A stretch of 64,000 nucleotides of DNA from Pigmentiphaga litoralis (GTDB lineage: Bacteria > Pseudomonadota > Gammaproteobacteria > Burkholderiales > Burkholderiaceae_B), in the NCBI RefSeq assembly GCF_013408655.1, contig NZ_JACCBP010000001.1, forward strand, positions 1 to 64,000, written 5' to 3'. Under the pieces are notes generated by a model. The model did no database searches and was not told where the DNA came from. It saw only the letters and a list, made by a program, of their open reading frames with translations. The position numbers and the translations under genes are program-made. How positions within the stretch are numbered: the first letter of the stretch is position 1; every line of letters starts with the position of its first letter. Positions 25,738 to 33,565 of this stretch are shown in pieces.

Positions 25738-26682
25738 TCAGCGCGTCCGCGCGGTGAACACATGCCGCATCACGCGGGTGACCGCGGCGATGGGCACGGT
25801 GGCATGGGTTTCGTCCGCCAGAGTTTCGTACGACGTTGTCAGCCCGAGCCCCGACAGGGCTTGCAGGCGGCCGTGCAAGGCCTGCGCATCGCGCAGCATC
25901 ATGGGCGATTCGCGGCCGCCCGCGAACAGCATCAGCGTGGTCTGCGTCAGGTTCACCTGACCGGCGTTCGCGCGCTGCGTGAAGCCGCGTTCTTCGGGCA
26001 AAAGGTAGCGGTCCTGCCACCAGATCGACGGGCTGGCCGCGATGTAGTGAGTGAACAGCCACGGCCGTGTGTATAGCGCATGCAGGGTGAACATGCCGCC
26101 GAACGAATGGCCGAACAGACTCTGCTGCGTGCGGTCCACCTTGTAGCGGCGCGCGATCTCGGGCTGCAACTGGTGCTCAATGAAGTCGAGCATCTCGTCA
26201 TGCCCGCCCACTGCGGGTGCATTCGGCGGGCGTTCGCGGCCCTGCGGCGCCGGGGGCGAGTAGTCGTAGGATCGCCCCTTGAAGTCATAGGGCTGCTCGG
26301 TCGGGTAACCGATCGCAACCACCATGGCCTTGTCGAACTCGAAACGCTGCAGGCGCAGGGTGTCGCTGAATGCGCCAAACACTGAATTGCCGTCCAGCAC
26401 ATACAGCACCTGGTAGCCATTGGCCGGCGCCGGGTCCTTGGCTTCGGTGATCATGATGCGGTAATCGCGGCCCTTGGCGCTTTGCATGGCCAGATGGCGA
26501 GTGCCGGGCAGCGCGACGGGCGGGGCCGCGTCGGGGACCTGCACGGGCTCGGCGGCCATGGATATGGCGGGTCCGATCAGCGCGGCCAGCAGCGCCAGCC
26601 GCCGTGTCAACGTCGTGAGCCGTCTCGCAAAACCGCCGTGTTTCAGCGGCGGGGTCCGGGCAGGCAGGGTCGATATCAACAT
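25738..26682 (-). CDS. Siderophore-esterase-like alpha/beta hydrolase (IroE/BesA/Fes-like, COG2819 type)
   Basis: This 314-residue protein has an N-terminal hydrophobic segment (about residues 28-42) that should export or anchor it to the periplasm. The hydrolase domain has nucleophile elbow FGHSFGGM (Ser193) and a late His in LADETHATVP. The ASPSIWWQDR segment is typical of enterobactin-esterase relatives. Such enzymes cut ester-linked siderophores to release iron. It follows a TonB receptor by 35 bp on the same strand, so it probably processes that receptor's ligand. The start ATG has AAGGA a few bases upstream. Confidence 0.88.
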   Translation of the reverse strand: MLISTLPARTPPLKHGGFARRLTTLTRRLALLAALIGPAISMAAEPVQVPDAAPPVALPGTRHLAMQSAKGRDYRIMITEAKDPAPANGYQVLYVLDGNSVFGAFSDTLRLQRFEFDKAMVVAIGYPTEQPYDFKGRSYDYSPPAPQGRERPPNAPAVGGHDEMLDFIEHQLQPEIARRYKVDRTQQSLFGHSFGGMFTLHALYTRPWLFTHYIAASPSIWWQDRYLLPEERGFTQRANAGQVNLTQTTLMLFAGGRESPMMLRDAQALHGRLQALSGLGLTTSYETLADETHATVPIAAVTRVMRHVFTARTR

Positions 26683-26717
26683 GTGTCCTTTGTTGGGCTT
26701 TCCATTCGGCGTTCCAT

Positions 26718-29288
26718 TCACCAGCGATACCGCAAGGATGCAATCACGGTGCGCCGCTGTCCGCGATAGCAGAAGCCGGCATTGCACACCTCCATTTCCT
26801 TGTCGAACAGGTTCTGCACATTCACCGCGCCGCGCCAGCCTTTCATGCTGGCGTCGAGGCGGGCCAGATCGTAATACACGGCCAGGTCCACCAGGGTCGC
26901 GCTGGGGTTGCTGGACGCGTTGACCTTGTCGGTCTTGTTGGCGCCGATGAAGCGCACGCCCGCGCCCAGGCCCAGCCCGGCCAGTGGCGTGCTGCGCATC
27001 ACCGTGTCCGCCCACAGCGATGCCGTGTGGCGTGGCGTGACGGGCAATTCCTTGCCGATCTCTGCGGGATCGGTGGACCGGGTGACTTCGGTCTGGTTAT
27101 AGGTGTAGGACGCCGTCAGGTTCACGTCGCGGGCCAGGCTGGCCTTGCCCTGCAATTCGAGCCCGCGCGAGCGGACCTGTCCGGTCAACTCGGAAAACGC
27201 CGTGCCCGGAATGCTGCGCACGGCGTTCTGTTCGGTCAGGTCGAACAGCGACGCGGTCAGGAAGGCATCTTCGTTCCTGGGCTGAAACTTGACGCCCACT
27301 TCAAACTGGCGCGCCTTGGTCGGATCGAGCGGCGACCCGCTTACCGACAGCGACGTGTTTGGCTGGAACGACGTGGCGTAACTGGCGTAGGGTGACACGC
27401 CATTGTCGAAGGCGTACAGCACGCCGGCCTGCGTCGTGATGGCATGACTGCGTTTGTCGGTCGTGACGGCAGCCGTGCCCAGGTTGCGCGCTTCGTGCTC
27501 GACCCCGTCGCGCCGCACGCCCACATTGAAGCGCCAGCGATTCCACGACATCTGGTCCGCCGCGTACACGCCCAACTGATCGACAAACGTGCCCGTGCGG
27601 GGCGCCAGCGCGGGGGTCGGCGCATTCACATTCCCGTAGACCGGGTTATCCAGATTCAAGACCGGATAGTCCGCCGCGTTGCCGACGCCCAGGCCGAAGG
27701 TCGACGCGACCTTCTGGTAATCGATGCCGAACAGCAGGCGGTGATCGACTGGCCCGGTGCGGGCCTTGGCATGGAACTGGTTGTCGATCACAAAGGTATC
27801 GACCTTGTTTTCGATGGCGTAGGCGGTGCGCCGGAGCAGCCGGGTGCCGGGCACCAGCCCCGCGCCGCTCAGGTAGCGCGCGTGCACGTTGATCACGCCA
27901 TACCGGGCCTTTTGCGTGAACGACACGCTGTCGTTGAAGGTATGGTCCAGGCGATAGCCCAGCTGGTATTGCTCCTGTTTCTGGTAGTCATAGCCGTAGT
28001 CGCTGACCCGGTTGCGGGACGCGCGGCCGTTCTCCTGGTAGACGCCGACACTGCTGTCAGTTTCGTCTTTCAACGCATGGGCAAGCACAGTGACTTTGGT
28101 CTTGTCGCTTGCCTGCCAGGTCAGCGATGGCGCCAGGTAGTAGCGGTTGTTGGCGGCCTTGGCATCGGTATCGGCATCGCGAGCGATGCCGGTCACGCGC
28201 CACAGTACCTTGCCCTCGGCGTCCAGCGCGCCGCCAAAGTCGCCGCCGACCTGCTTGCGGTCATGGTTGCCTGCCTGCACCTCCAGTTCGCGCAGGGGCG
28301 TGGCGGCCGGCTGTTTGCTGATGCGATCGATCAGGCCGCCCGGTGTGCTTTGCCCATACAGCACGGACGCCGGTCCCTTCACCACATCGATGCGTTCCAG
28401 ACCGTAGGGCTCGGACTTGAAGTAGGCATAGGACCCTTGCCCCTGGCGCAAGCCATCGCGATAGTCGCCATAGGTGTTGACCGGAAAACCGCGAATGCTG
28501 ATCTGGTCGAAGCGGGGATCGTAGCCATAGGCGCCCGTGACCACGCCGGCGGTGTAGCGGACGGCTTCGGGCAGGCTTTGCGCGCCACGCACATCGAGCT
28601 CGTCGCGGGTGATCACGGCGATCGCGCGCGGCGTCTCGTTGATGGGGGTGCCCGTCTTGGTAGCGGATTCGGCCTGCCGGGCCACGAAGCCGCGAGGTGC
28701 GATGTCGCTGCCCAGGGCGGGGGCCGACACCGCGATGGTGCCCAGGGTCGTCGCCGCGGCGCCAGCGCCGGCAGGGCCTGCCGGGGTGGCCGTGCGGGCG
28801 GTCAGGGCATAGCCGCCCCGGCCGTCGGGCACCGCGGCCAGGCCCGCATTGGCAAGCAGCACGGCAAAGCCCTGGCCGACGGTATAGGTGCCCCGCAGCG
28901 CAGGCGCCGTCTTGCCCGCGACCACGGCAGGGTCGAAGGACAGCAGCACACCCGTGCTGCGGGCATACCGGTTGAGCGCCGGCCCGAGGTCGCCGGCGGG
29001 GATGTCCAGCGGATAGGTGGCGTCTTGCGCATGGGCGGTTGGCGCGGCAAGGGATGCCAGCACCACGACGGCGAATGCAACCGGCGAGACCGGCGCGACC
29101 GTGCCCACCAGCGCCAGCGGCAGCGACAGGGCAGGGCCGGCCCGCAACAAACGGCGTGCCGACGACCAAGGCATGCGCGGCTGCCGGGGTGTCCCGGGCA
29201 CCGCGCGAGACGCCAACGCGTGCGGGACCGTGGGTGGAAGGAGCGGTGCAGGGGCGGCCGCGAGGCGGCGTGGGGTGGGGCGAGTCAT
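26718..29288 (-). CDS. TonB-dependent siderophore transducer/receptor with STN domain (FpvA/FecA type)
   Basis: The 856-residue receptor has a long, arginine-rich N-terminus with a hydrophobic export signal ending near TAHAQ. An STN domain follows (YPLDIPAGDLGPALNRYAR through FAVLLANAGLA), then the plug (ISIRGFPVNTYGDYRDG, IDVVKGPASVLYGQSTPGG), and the barrel ends in SLRYRW. The STN domain contacts FecR-type anti-sigma factors, which matches the fecR/fecI genes just upstream. A 145-bp spacer separates it from fecR and probably holds the FecI-dependent promoter, which I cannot pinpoint. An AGGAC ribosome-binding site supports the ATG at MTRPTPRR. Confidence 0.92.
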   Translation of the reverse strand: MTRPTPRRLAAAPAPLLPPTVPHALASRAVPGTPRQPRMPWSSARRLLRAGPALSLPLALVGTVAPVSPVAFAVVVLASLAAPTAHAQDATYPLDIPAGDLGPALNRYARSTGVLLSFDPAVVAGKTAPALRGTYTVGQGFAVLLANAGLAAVPDGRGGYALTARTATPAGPAGAGAAATTLGTIAVSAPALGSDIAPRGFVARQAESATKTGTPINETPRAIAVITRDELDVRGAQSLPEAVRYTAGVVTGAYGYDPRFDQISIRGFPVNTYGDYRDGLRQGQGSYAYFKSEPYGLERIDVVKGPASVLYGQSTPGGLIDRISKQPAATPLRELEVQAGNHDRKQVGGDFGGALDAEGKVLWRVTGIARDADTDAKAANNRYYLAPSLTWQASDKTKVTVLAHALKDETDSSVGVYQENGRASRNRVSDYGYDYQKQEQYQLGYRLDHTFNDSVSFTQKARYGVINVHARYLSGAGLVPGTRLLRRTAYAIENKVDTFVIDNQFHAKARTGPVDHRLLFGIDYQKVASTFGLGVGNAADYPVLNLDNPVYGNVNAPTPALAPRTGTFVDQLGVYAADQMSWNRWRFNVGVRRDGVEHEARNLGTAAVTTDKRSHAITTQAGVLYAFDNGVSPYASYATSFQPNTSLSVSGSPLDPTKARQFEVGVKFQPRNEDAFLTASLFDLTEQNAVRSIPGTAFSELTGQVRSRGLELQGKASLARDVNLTASYTYNQTEVTRSTDPAEIGKELPVTPRHTASLWADTVMRSTPLAGLGLGAGVRFIGANKTDKVNASSNPSATLVDLAVYYDLARLDASMKGWRGAVNVQNLFDKEMEVCNAGFCYRGQRRTVIASLRYRW

Positions 29289-29433
29289 GGGCGTCCTGGG
29301 TTCGTGAAGCGGATGCCTGGATACCGGACGAGATCGCCAAACACGCAAAGGAAGGTGTAACGGCGGCGCGCGTCGGGCGTCGTTCGCTCCGGAAGACCGT
29401 TACCCGGTCGCGACGTGTCCGCCGTCCCAGCCT

Positions 29434-30411
29434 TCACGCCGCCGTCACCGTGACCCAATACCGGGTGCGCCGATGGACCGCCACGGGCAGCACCCGGGCA
29501 ATCGCGTCGAGCGCATGATCGGTGTTCACGACGGGATACACGCCCGAAATGCGCTGGCCGGCAATATCGTCCGCGCAATGAACCAGGCCGGCGCGGTATC
29601 GCGACAGTTCCGCCACCAGGTCCCCGAGCCGCATGGCCTGCGCGACGATGACGCCGTCGGTCCAGGCGCCGTCGCTGTCGGTCAGGGGTTCCAGCGGCCC
29701 GATCCGGCTGGCCGTGAAACAGGCCACGCTGCCTGCCTGCACCCGTCCGCCCGCGCCCTCGGCACAAGCAATCCGGACCTGGCCGTCGTAGACCGTGACG
29801 CGCGTGCCGGCCGGTGTTCGCCTGACGGAAAACCGGCCTTCCGTGGAACTGACGATACCTGCCGGATCGCGCACCTGTAGCGGCTGCGGTCGGCCGCGGT
29901 CGCCTACGCGCAGCAGGATTTCGCCGCGCAGCAGGTCGATGGCGCGGTGGCTGGCGTCCAGCCGCACCGCGATCGCCGTGTTGGTGTTGAGCGTGACGCG
30001 GCTGGCGTCGTCCAGCGTCACCTGCGCCTGTTCGCCAACGGCCGTGTGGTAATCGGCGACCAGATCCTGCCAGGGCAGCCACCGGTAGCCGGACCAGGTG
30101 GCGCCCGCGCCGGTCGCGGTGCCGCCCGCCAGCAACAGCGATTTGAGGACGGCCCGCCGCCCGGTGCGGGCGCGGTCCGCGTCGGCGCGCGCCAGGGTGC
30201 TGCGCAGCGCGCGAGGCGGCATGACGGTGAGCAGGGCGCCGATGTGCTGGAGCCGGTCCCAGGCCCGTGCATGCGCGGGATCGGCATCGCGCCAGCGTGC
30301 AAAGGAGTCGAAGTCGGTGGGGGACGCGGCGCCCGATTGCAGGCGCACCTTCCAGGCGATGGCGGTGTCCCGCAGGCGGTCGACCCGGCGGCCGCCGTGG
30401 CTGTCGCTCAT
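29434..30411 (-). CDS. fecR: FecR-type anti-sigma factor / sigma regulator
   Basis: This 325-residue protein has an N-terminal cytoplasmic domain with W-rich motifs (AIAWKVRLQSG, FARWRDADPAHARAWDRLQ). A weak membrane segment lies at about residues 88-105, followed by a FecR periplasmic domain (HTAVGEQAQVTLDDASRVTLNTN split over the signature, AGTRVTVYDGQVRI). It relays receptor occupancy to FecI. The start codon overlaps the fecI stop (ATGA), so translation is coupled. Confidence 0.92.
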   Translation of the reverse strand: MSDSHGGRRVDRLRDTAIAWKVRLQSGAASPTDFDSFARWRDADPAHARAWDRLQHIGALLTVMPPRALRSTLARADADRARTGRRAVLKSLLLAGGTATGAGATWSGYRWLPWQDLVADYHTAVGEQAQVTLDDASRVTLNTNTAIAVRLDASHRAIDLLRGEILLRVGDRGRPQPLQVRDPAGIVSSTEGRFSVRRTPAGTRVTVYDGQVRIACAEGAGGRVQAGSVACFTASRIGPLEPLTDSDGAWTDGVIVAQAMRLGDLVAELSRYRAGLVHCADDIAGQRISGVYPVVNTDHALDAIARVLPVAVHRRTRYWVTVTAA

Positions 30412-30911
30412 GCCGCGTCGTAGCAGAGCCGCCACGCCGTCGTCATGTAGTGCTGCACGGTCCGGACCGATATCCCCATCTGGTCCGCGATATCGGCATA
30501 GGCCAACCCGTCCAGCTGCGCCATCAGGAACACCTGCCGCACCTTGGCGGGCAGGCGCCGCAGCAACCGGTCCACGGCCACCAGCGTTTCCAGCACCAGC
30601 GCCCGGGCTTCCGGGGACGGCGCCTGCGCAGGCGGCATGGCTTCCAGCGCCGCCACGTAGGCCCGCGCCAGCGCGGCGCGCCGGAAGTGGTCGATCAGCA
30701 GTCCCTTGGCAATGGTAGTCAGGAGTGCCTTGGCCTCGTCCACATACAGCGCGTCCCGCTTTTCGATGATGCGCACGAAGGTGTCCTGCGCAATCTCGTC
30801 GGCATCCTGGCGCGAGCGCAGGCGCGCGTGCAGCCACCCGCACAACCAGGCGTGATGGTGGCGGTAGAGCGTGGTGATCTGGTCGTGTCCAAGGGCGTGC
30901 GCGCCGGCCAT
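30408..30911 (-). CDS. fecI: FecI-like ECF sigma factor
   Basis: This 167-residue extracytoplasmic-function sigma factor has region 2 (RSRQDADEIAQDTFVRIIEK) and region 4 (YADIADQMGISVRTVQHYM). It should direct transcription of the adjacent receptor when the siderophore is bound. I chose the ATG preceded by GGAGGAG 5 bp away. Two in-frame ATGs upstream (MIRIL, MEETM) would overlap the Fur-like box and lack a ribosome-binding site. Confidence 0.92.
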   Translation of the reverse strand: MAGAHALGHDQITTLYRHHHAWLCGWLHARLRSRQDADEIAQDTFVRIIEKRDALYVDEAKALLTTIAKGLLIDHFRRAALARAYVAALEAMPPAQAPSPEARALVLETLVAVDRLLRRLPAKVRQVFLMAQLDGLAYADIADQMGISVRTVQHYMTTAWRLCYDAA

Positions 30912-30923
30912 GGTCTCCTCCAT

Positions 30924-30940
30924 GAGAATGCGTATCATTC
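30924..30940 (-). promoter_or_regulatory. Fur-like operator of fecI
   Basis: On the minus strand the site reads GAATGATACGCATTCTC, matching the AATGATAATCATTCTC style of Fur sites. It ends only about 12 bp before the chosen fecI start, so it must overlap the promoter or the transcription start. Confidence 0.68.
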
Positions 30941-30980
30941 TATGTCAGTTCGGACCCTGGGCGCACCGTCTCCACAAACA

Positions 30981-31010
30981 ACAAGGCCGCACCTTGCGGC
31001 GCGGCCTTGT
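30981..31010 (-). terminator. Hairpin terminator after the lipoprotein gene
   Basis: Perfect 10-bp arms ACAAGGCCGC / GCGGCCTTGT enclose a 10-nt loop and are followed on the minus strand by TGTTTG. It lies 33 bp past the lipoprotein stop codon. Confidence 0.65.
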
Positions 31011-31043
31011 CTGTCCATCACGTCAGTTGAGGACGCTTCCTGC

Positions 31044-31583
31044 CTACCGGCCGAAGCCTTCGCGGGGGTCGGCCAGCGGGTCGGGGCCCGGGTGGAAACG
31101 CGTCACCACGCCGTCGCTGTCGCGCACGTACACGTACATCAGCGAATTCCAGACGCCATCCTGACGGAAGCGGTAACCCCACACTGCCTGATCGGCAGGG
31201 AAGGCCACGCGGCGGATCTCGGCGGGCGGGCCGAATTCGAAAAGCATCCGATCGCGGTTCCACTTGCCTTCTTCCAGCCCGTTATTGATCATCTCGAAGC
31301 GGGTGCTGGTCAGCGCCTGCACGGTCGACACGGCCACATGATTGGTGTCGTAGTCGGTGATCCAGGTGTACTGGCCCATGGGTTGCGACGTGTAGATGAG
31401 CCGCGTGCCGCCGTTCGGCAATGGCAACTCGGCCACCGGCTTGCCCAGGCGCGCCATGGTGGCAGCCTGGGTTTCGCCGGGCTGGATGGTGGCCGGACTT
31501 GCACAGGCGCCCAGCAGCGCGGCCAGCGCGGCGGCGGCCAGCACCCGCGGAACGCCGCGGCGCATACCTTGACTGATACCCAT
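31044..31583 (-). CDS. Putative outer-membrane lipoprotein of unknown function
   Basis: This 179-residue protein has a lipoprotein signal with lipobox LLGAC (Cys27). The mature part has a TMARLGKPVAELPLPNGG segment and an FGPPAEIRRVAF segment resembling the repeated small domains of the SmpA/OmlA (BamE) fold, but no exact family is claimed. An AGGGGAT ribosome-binding site precedes the ATG. It is divergent from a LivJ-like gene with only 33 bp between start codons, so the two promoters must overlap. Confidence 0.82.
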   Translation of the reverse strand: MGISQGMRRGVPRVLAAAALAALLGACASPATIQPGETQAATMARLGKPVAELPLPNGGTRLIYTSQPMGQYTWITDYDTNHVAVSTVQALTSTRFEMINNGLEEGKWNRDRMLFEFGPPAEIRRVAFPADQAVWGYRFRQDGVWNSLMYVYVRDSDGVVTRFHPGPDPLADPREGFGR

Positions 31584-31616
31584 ACAATCCCCTTTTTTGA
31601 TTTGGTGGAGAAGCGT

Positions 31617-32972
31617 GTGACCTCTAGTCGCAGCTTCGGGTTCCTGTCCCGGATTGTAAGTGTGATGACGGTGGTGGCGGCGGTCGCGCCGGTCGGTGCG
31701 TCGGCCGCGGCGGCGTCGTCGGGTGCCCCAGCGGCGTCCCCTGCGGCGTCCCCAGCGTCGGCTTCAGTGGCTGCTCCGCGGCTGCCGCCGGTCCGGCTGG
31801 CCGTGATCGAAGCCATGTCCGGCCCCTTCGCCAACACGGGCGACGCGATCATGCGCAACCTGCGGTTCGCGGTGGACCGCATCAATGCCCGCGGCGGCGT
31901 CGCGCTGCCAGACGGCAGGCACCCGCTGGAACTGGTCAGTTTCGACAGCAAGAATCAGGTGGATGAAGCGCTGCTGTTGCTGCGCGCGGCCAGCGACCAG
32001 GGCATGTCCATCATCCTGCAGGGCAACAGCTCGGCCGTGGCGGCAGGCCTGCTTGAAGGCATCAACCGGCATAACCAGCGCAATCCCGCCAAGCGCATGG
32101 TGTTCCTGAACTATTCGGCCGTCGACCCCGCGTTGACCAACGAAAAGTGCAGCCCCTGGCATTTCCGGTTCGACGCCAATTCCGACATGCGGATGGCCGC
32201 GCTGACTGAAGTCATGAAACGCGACCAGAGCGTGCGCAAGGTCTACCTGATCAACCAGGACTACAGCTTTGGCCAGCAGGTGGCACAGGCGGCGCGCAGC
32301 GCGCTGGCCAGCAAGCGGCCCGACGTGCAGATCGTGGCGGACGAGTTCCATGCCATCGGCAAGGTCAAGGATTTTGCGCCGTACGCCGCCAAGATCGTGG
32401 CAAGCGGCGCCGACACCGTCATCACCGGCAACTGGGGCAATGACCTGACGCTGCTGATCAAGGCGGCGCGCGAAGCCGGCGTCAACGCCAACTTCTATAC
32501 CTTCTATGCGAATGCATTGGGTGCGCCGGCGGCGATTGGCGACGCCGGGGTGGGCAAGGTCCGCGCGGTGGCCGAATGGCACTACAACGCGGGCGAACCG
32601 GGCATGGACGCGGCGTATGCCGCCTATCGCAAGCAGTTTCCGCGGCCGGCCGACGACTATCTGAACGCCCGCATGCTGCACATGGTGGACATGCTGGCCG
32701 CGGCGCTGGAAAAGGGCGGGTCGACCGATGCGGTCACGATCGCGCGTCAGCTGTCGGGCATGCGCTGGACGCAGGAAGGGGCCGATCTGTGGATGCGCCC
32801 GGCCGACCACCAGGCGATCAAGCCGCTTTATGTGTTCACCATGCAGAAGCAGGGCGTCGGGACGGCGCGGCTGGATGTGGAAGGCAGCGGCTACGGGTTC
32901 GAGACGGCCCTGAAGGTAAGCGCGCAGGACCTGACGTTGCCCACGCGCTGCGTGATGCCGACATTGCCCTGA
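31617..32972 (+). CDS. Branched-chain amino acid-type ABC substrate-binding protein (LivJ/HAAT family)
   Basis: This 451-residue periplasmic-binding protein has a signal peptide followed by an Ala/Ser/Pro-rich linker of about 35 residues. The type I binding-protein fold follows (VRLAVIEAMSGPFANTGDA, LVSFDSKNQVDEAL, VYLINQDYSFGQQVAQ, SGADTVITGNWGNDLTLL). No liv permease or ATPase genes are adjacent, so the transporter partner and ligand are unknown. The GTG start has GGAG 6 bp upstream; an ATG 16 codons later (MTVVAAV) is an alternative. The linker is unusual for this family. Confidence 0.85.
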   Translation: MTSSRSFGFLSRIVSVMTVVAAVAPVGASAAAASSGAPAASPAASPASASVAAPRLPPVRLAVIEAMSGPFANTGDAIMRNLRFAVDRINARGGVALPDGRHPLELVSFDSKNQVDEALLLLRAASDQGMSIILQGNSSAVAAGLLEGINRHNQRNPAKRMVFLNYSAVDPALTNEKCSPWHFRFDANSDMRMAALTEVMKRDQSVRKVYLINQDYSFGQQVAQAARSALASKRPDVQIVADEFHAIGKVKDFAPYAAKIVASGADTVITGNWGNDLTLLIKAAREAGVNANFYTFYANALGAPAAIGDAGVGKVRAVAEWHYNAGEPGMDAAYAAYRKQFPRPADDYLNARMLHMVDMLAAALEKGGSTDAVTIARQLSGMRWTQEGADLWMRPADHQAIKPLYVFTMQKQGVGTARLDVEGSGYGFETALKVSAQDLTLPTRCVMPTLP

Positions 32973-33092
32973 TTGGGGTATACTCTCGGGCTGCCTCGAA
33001 CCTTTCGGGGCGGATCTGCATCAGATACACCATCGCAATCAAACATTCACGGCGAGGCGCCTCGGCTTCGCCGCCTGTCTGGAGAGGAAATC

Positions 33093-33362
33093 ATGTCCGT
33101 CGCTGACATCAATAAAGCTACCATCGTTACCGAATTCCAACGTGCTCAAGGCGACACCGGTTCGCCAGAAGTGCAAGTTGCGCTCTTGACCGCTCGTATC
33201 AACGAACTTACCGGTCACTTCAAAGCCCACACCAAAGACCATCACTCGCGCCGCGGCCTGCTGCGCATGGTGAGCCGTCGCCGCAAGCTGCTCGACTACC
33301 TGAAGAGCCGCAACGCCGATGCATACCGCGGTCTGATCGAGAAACTCGGTCTGCGCAAGTGA
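33093..33362 (+). CDS. rpsO: 30S ribosomal protein S15
   Basis: This 89-residue protein matches S15 throughout, including [39 protein letters not shown] and RRKLLDYLK. It binds 16S rRNA early in small-subunit assembly. GAGAGGAAATC precedes the ATG. It lies upstream of pnp in the conserved rpsO-pnp order. Confidence 0.98.
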   Translation: MSVADINKATIVTEFQRAQGDTGSPEVQVALLTARINELTGHFKAHTKDHHSRRGLLRMVSRRRKLLDYLKSRNADAYRGLIEKLGLRK

Positions 33363-33494
33363 TTGTCGGGGGGCACGGAAGGTTGTCCCGCGCTGCGGTG
33401 GTTTCCCGCCCGGCGTTGGTCGGCTTTTCCGTGAGTTTCCAGTCTGGCGCGGTGCGCCGGACTGGCACCAAAACTACTCCCTCCTGAATTGGAG

Positions 33495-33535
33495 AGTGCC
33501 TGTGTCAGGAACACCTGTCACAGGCATTTTCATTT
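33495..33535 (+). terminator. Hairpin in the rpsO-pnp spacer
   Basis: GCCTGTG and CACAGGC arms enclose a 14-nt loop, followed by ATTTTCATTT. It may partly terminate rpsO transcripts or form part of the pnp leader, which in enterobacteria is an RNase III/PNPase autoregulation target. Which role applies here is inference. Confidence 0.55.
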
Positions 33536-33565
33536 CCGGAGGGGCAACCGTAAAGGATGCCTGTC

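Noticed and set aside
29289..29433. A defined FecI-dependent promoter before the STN receptor
   Set aside because: It is expected from the gene order, but no sequence in the spacer matches a FecI promoter well enough to place it.
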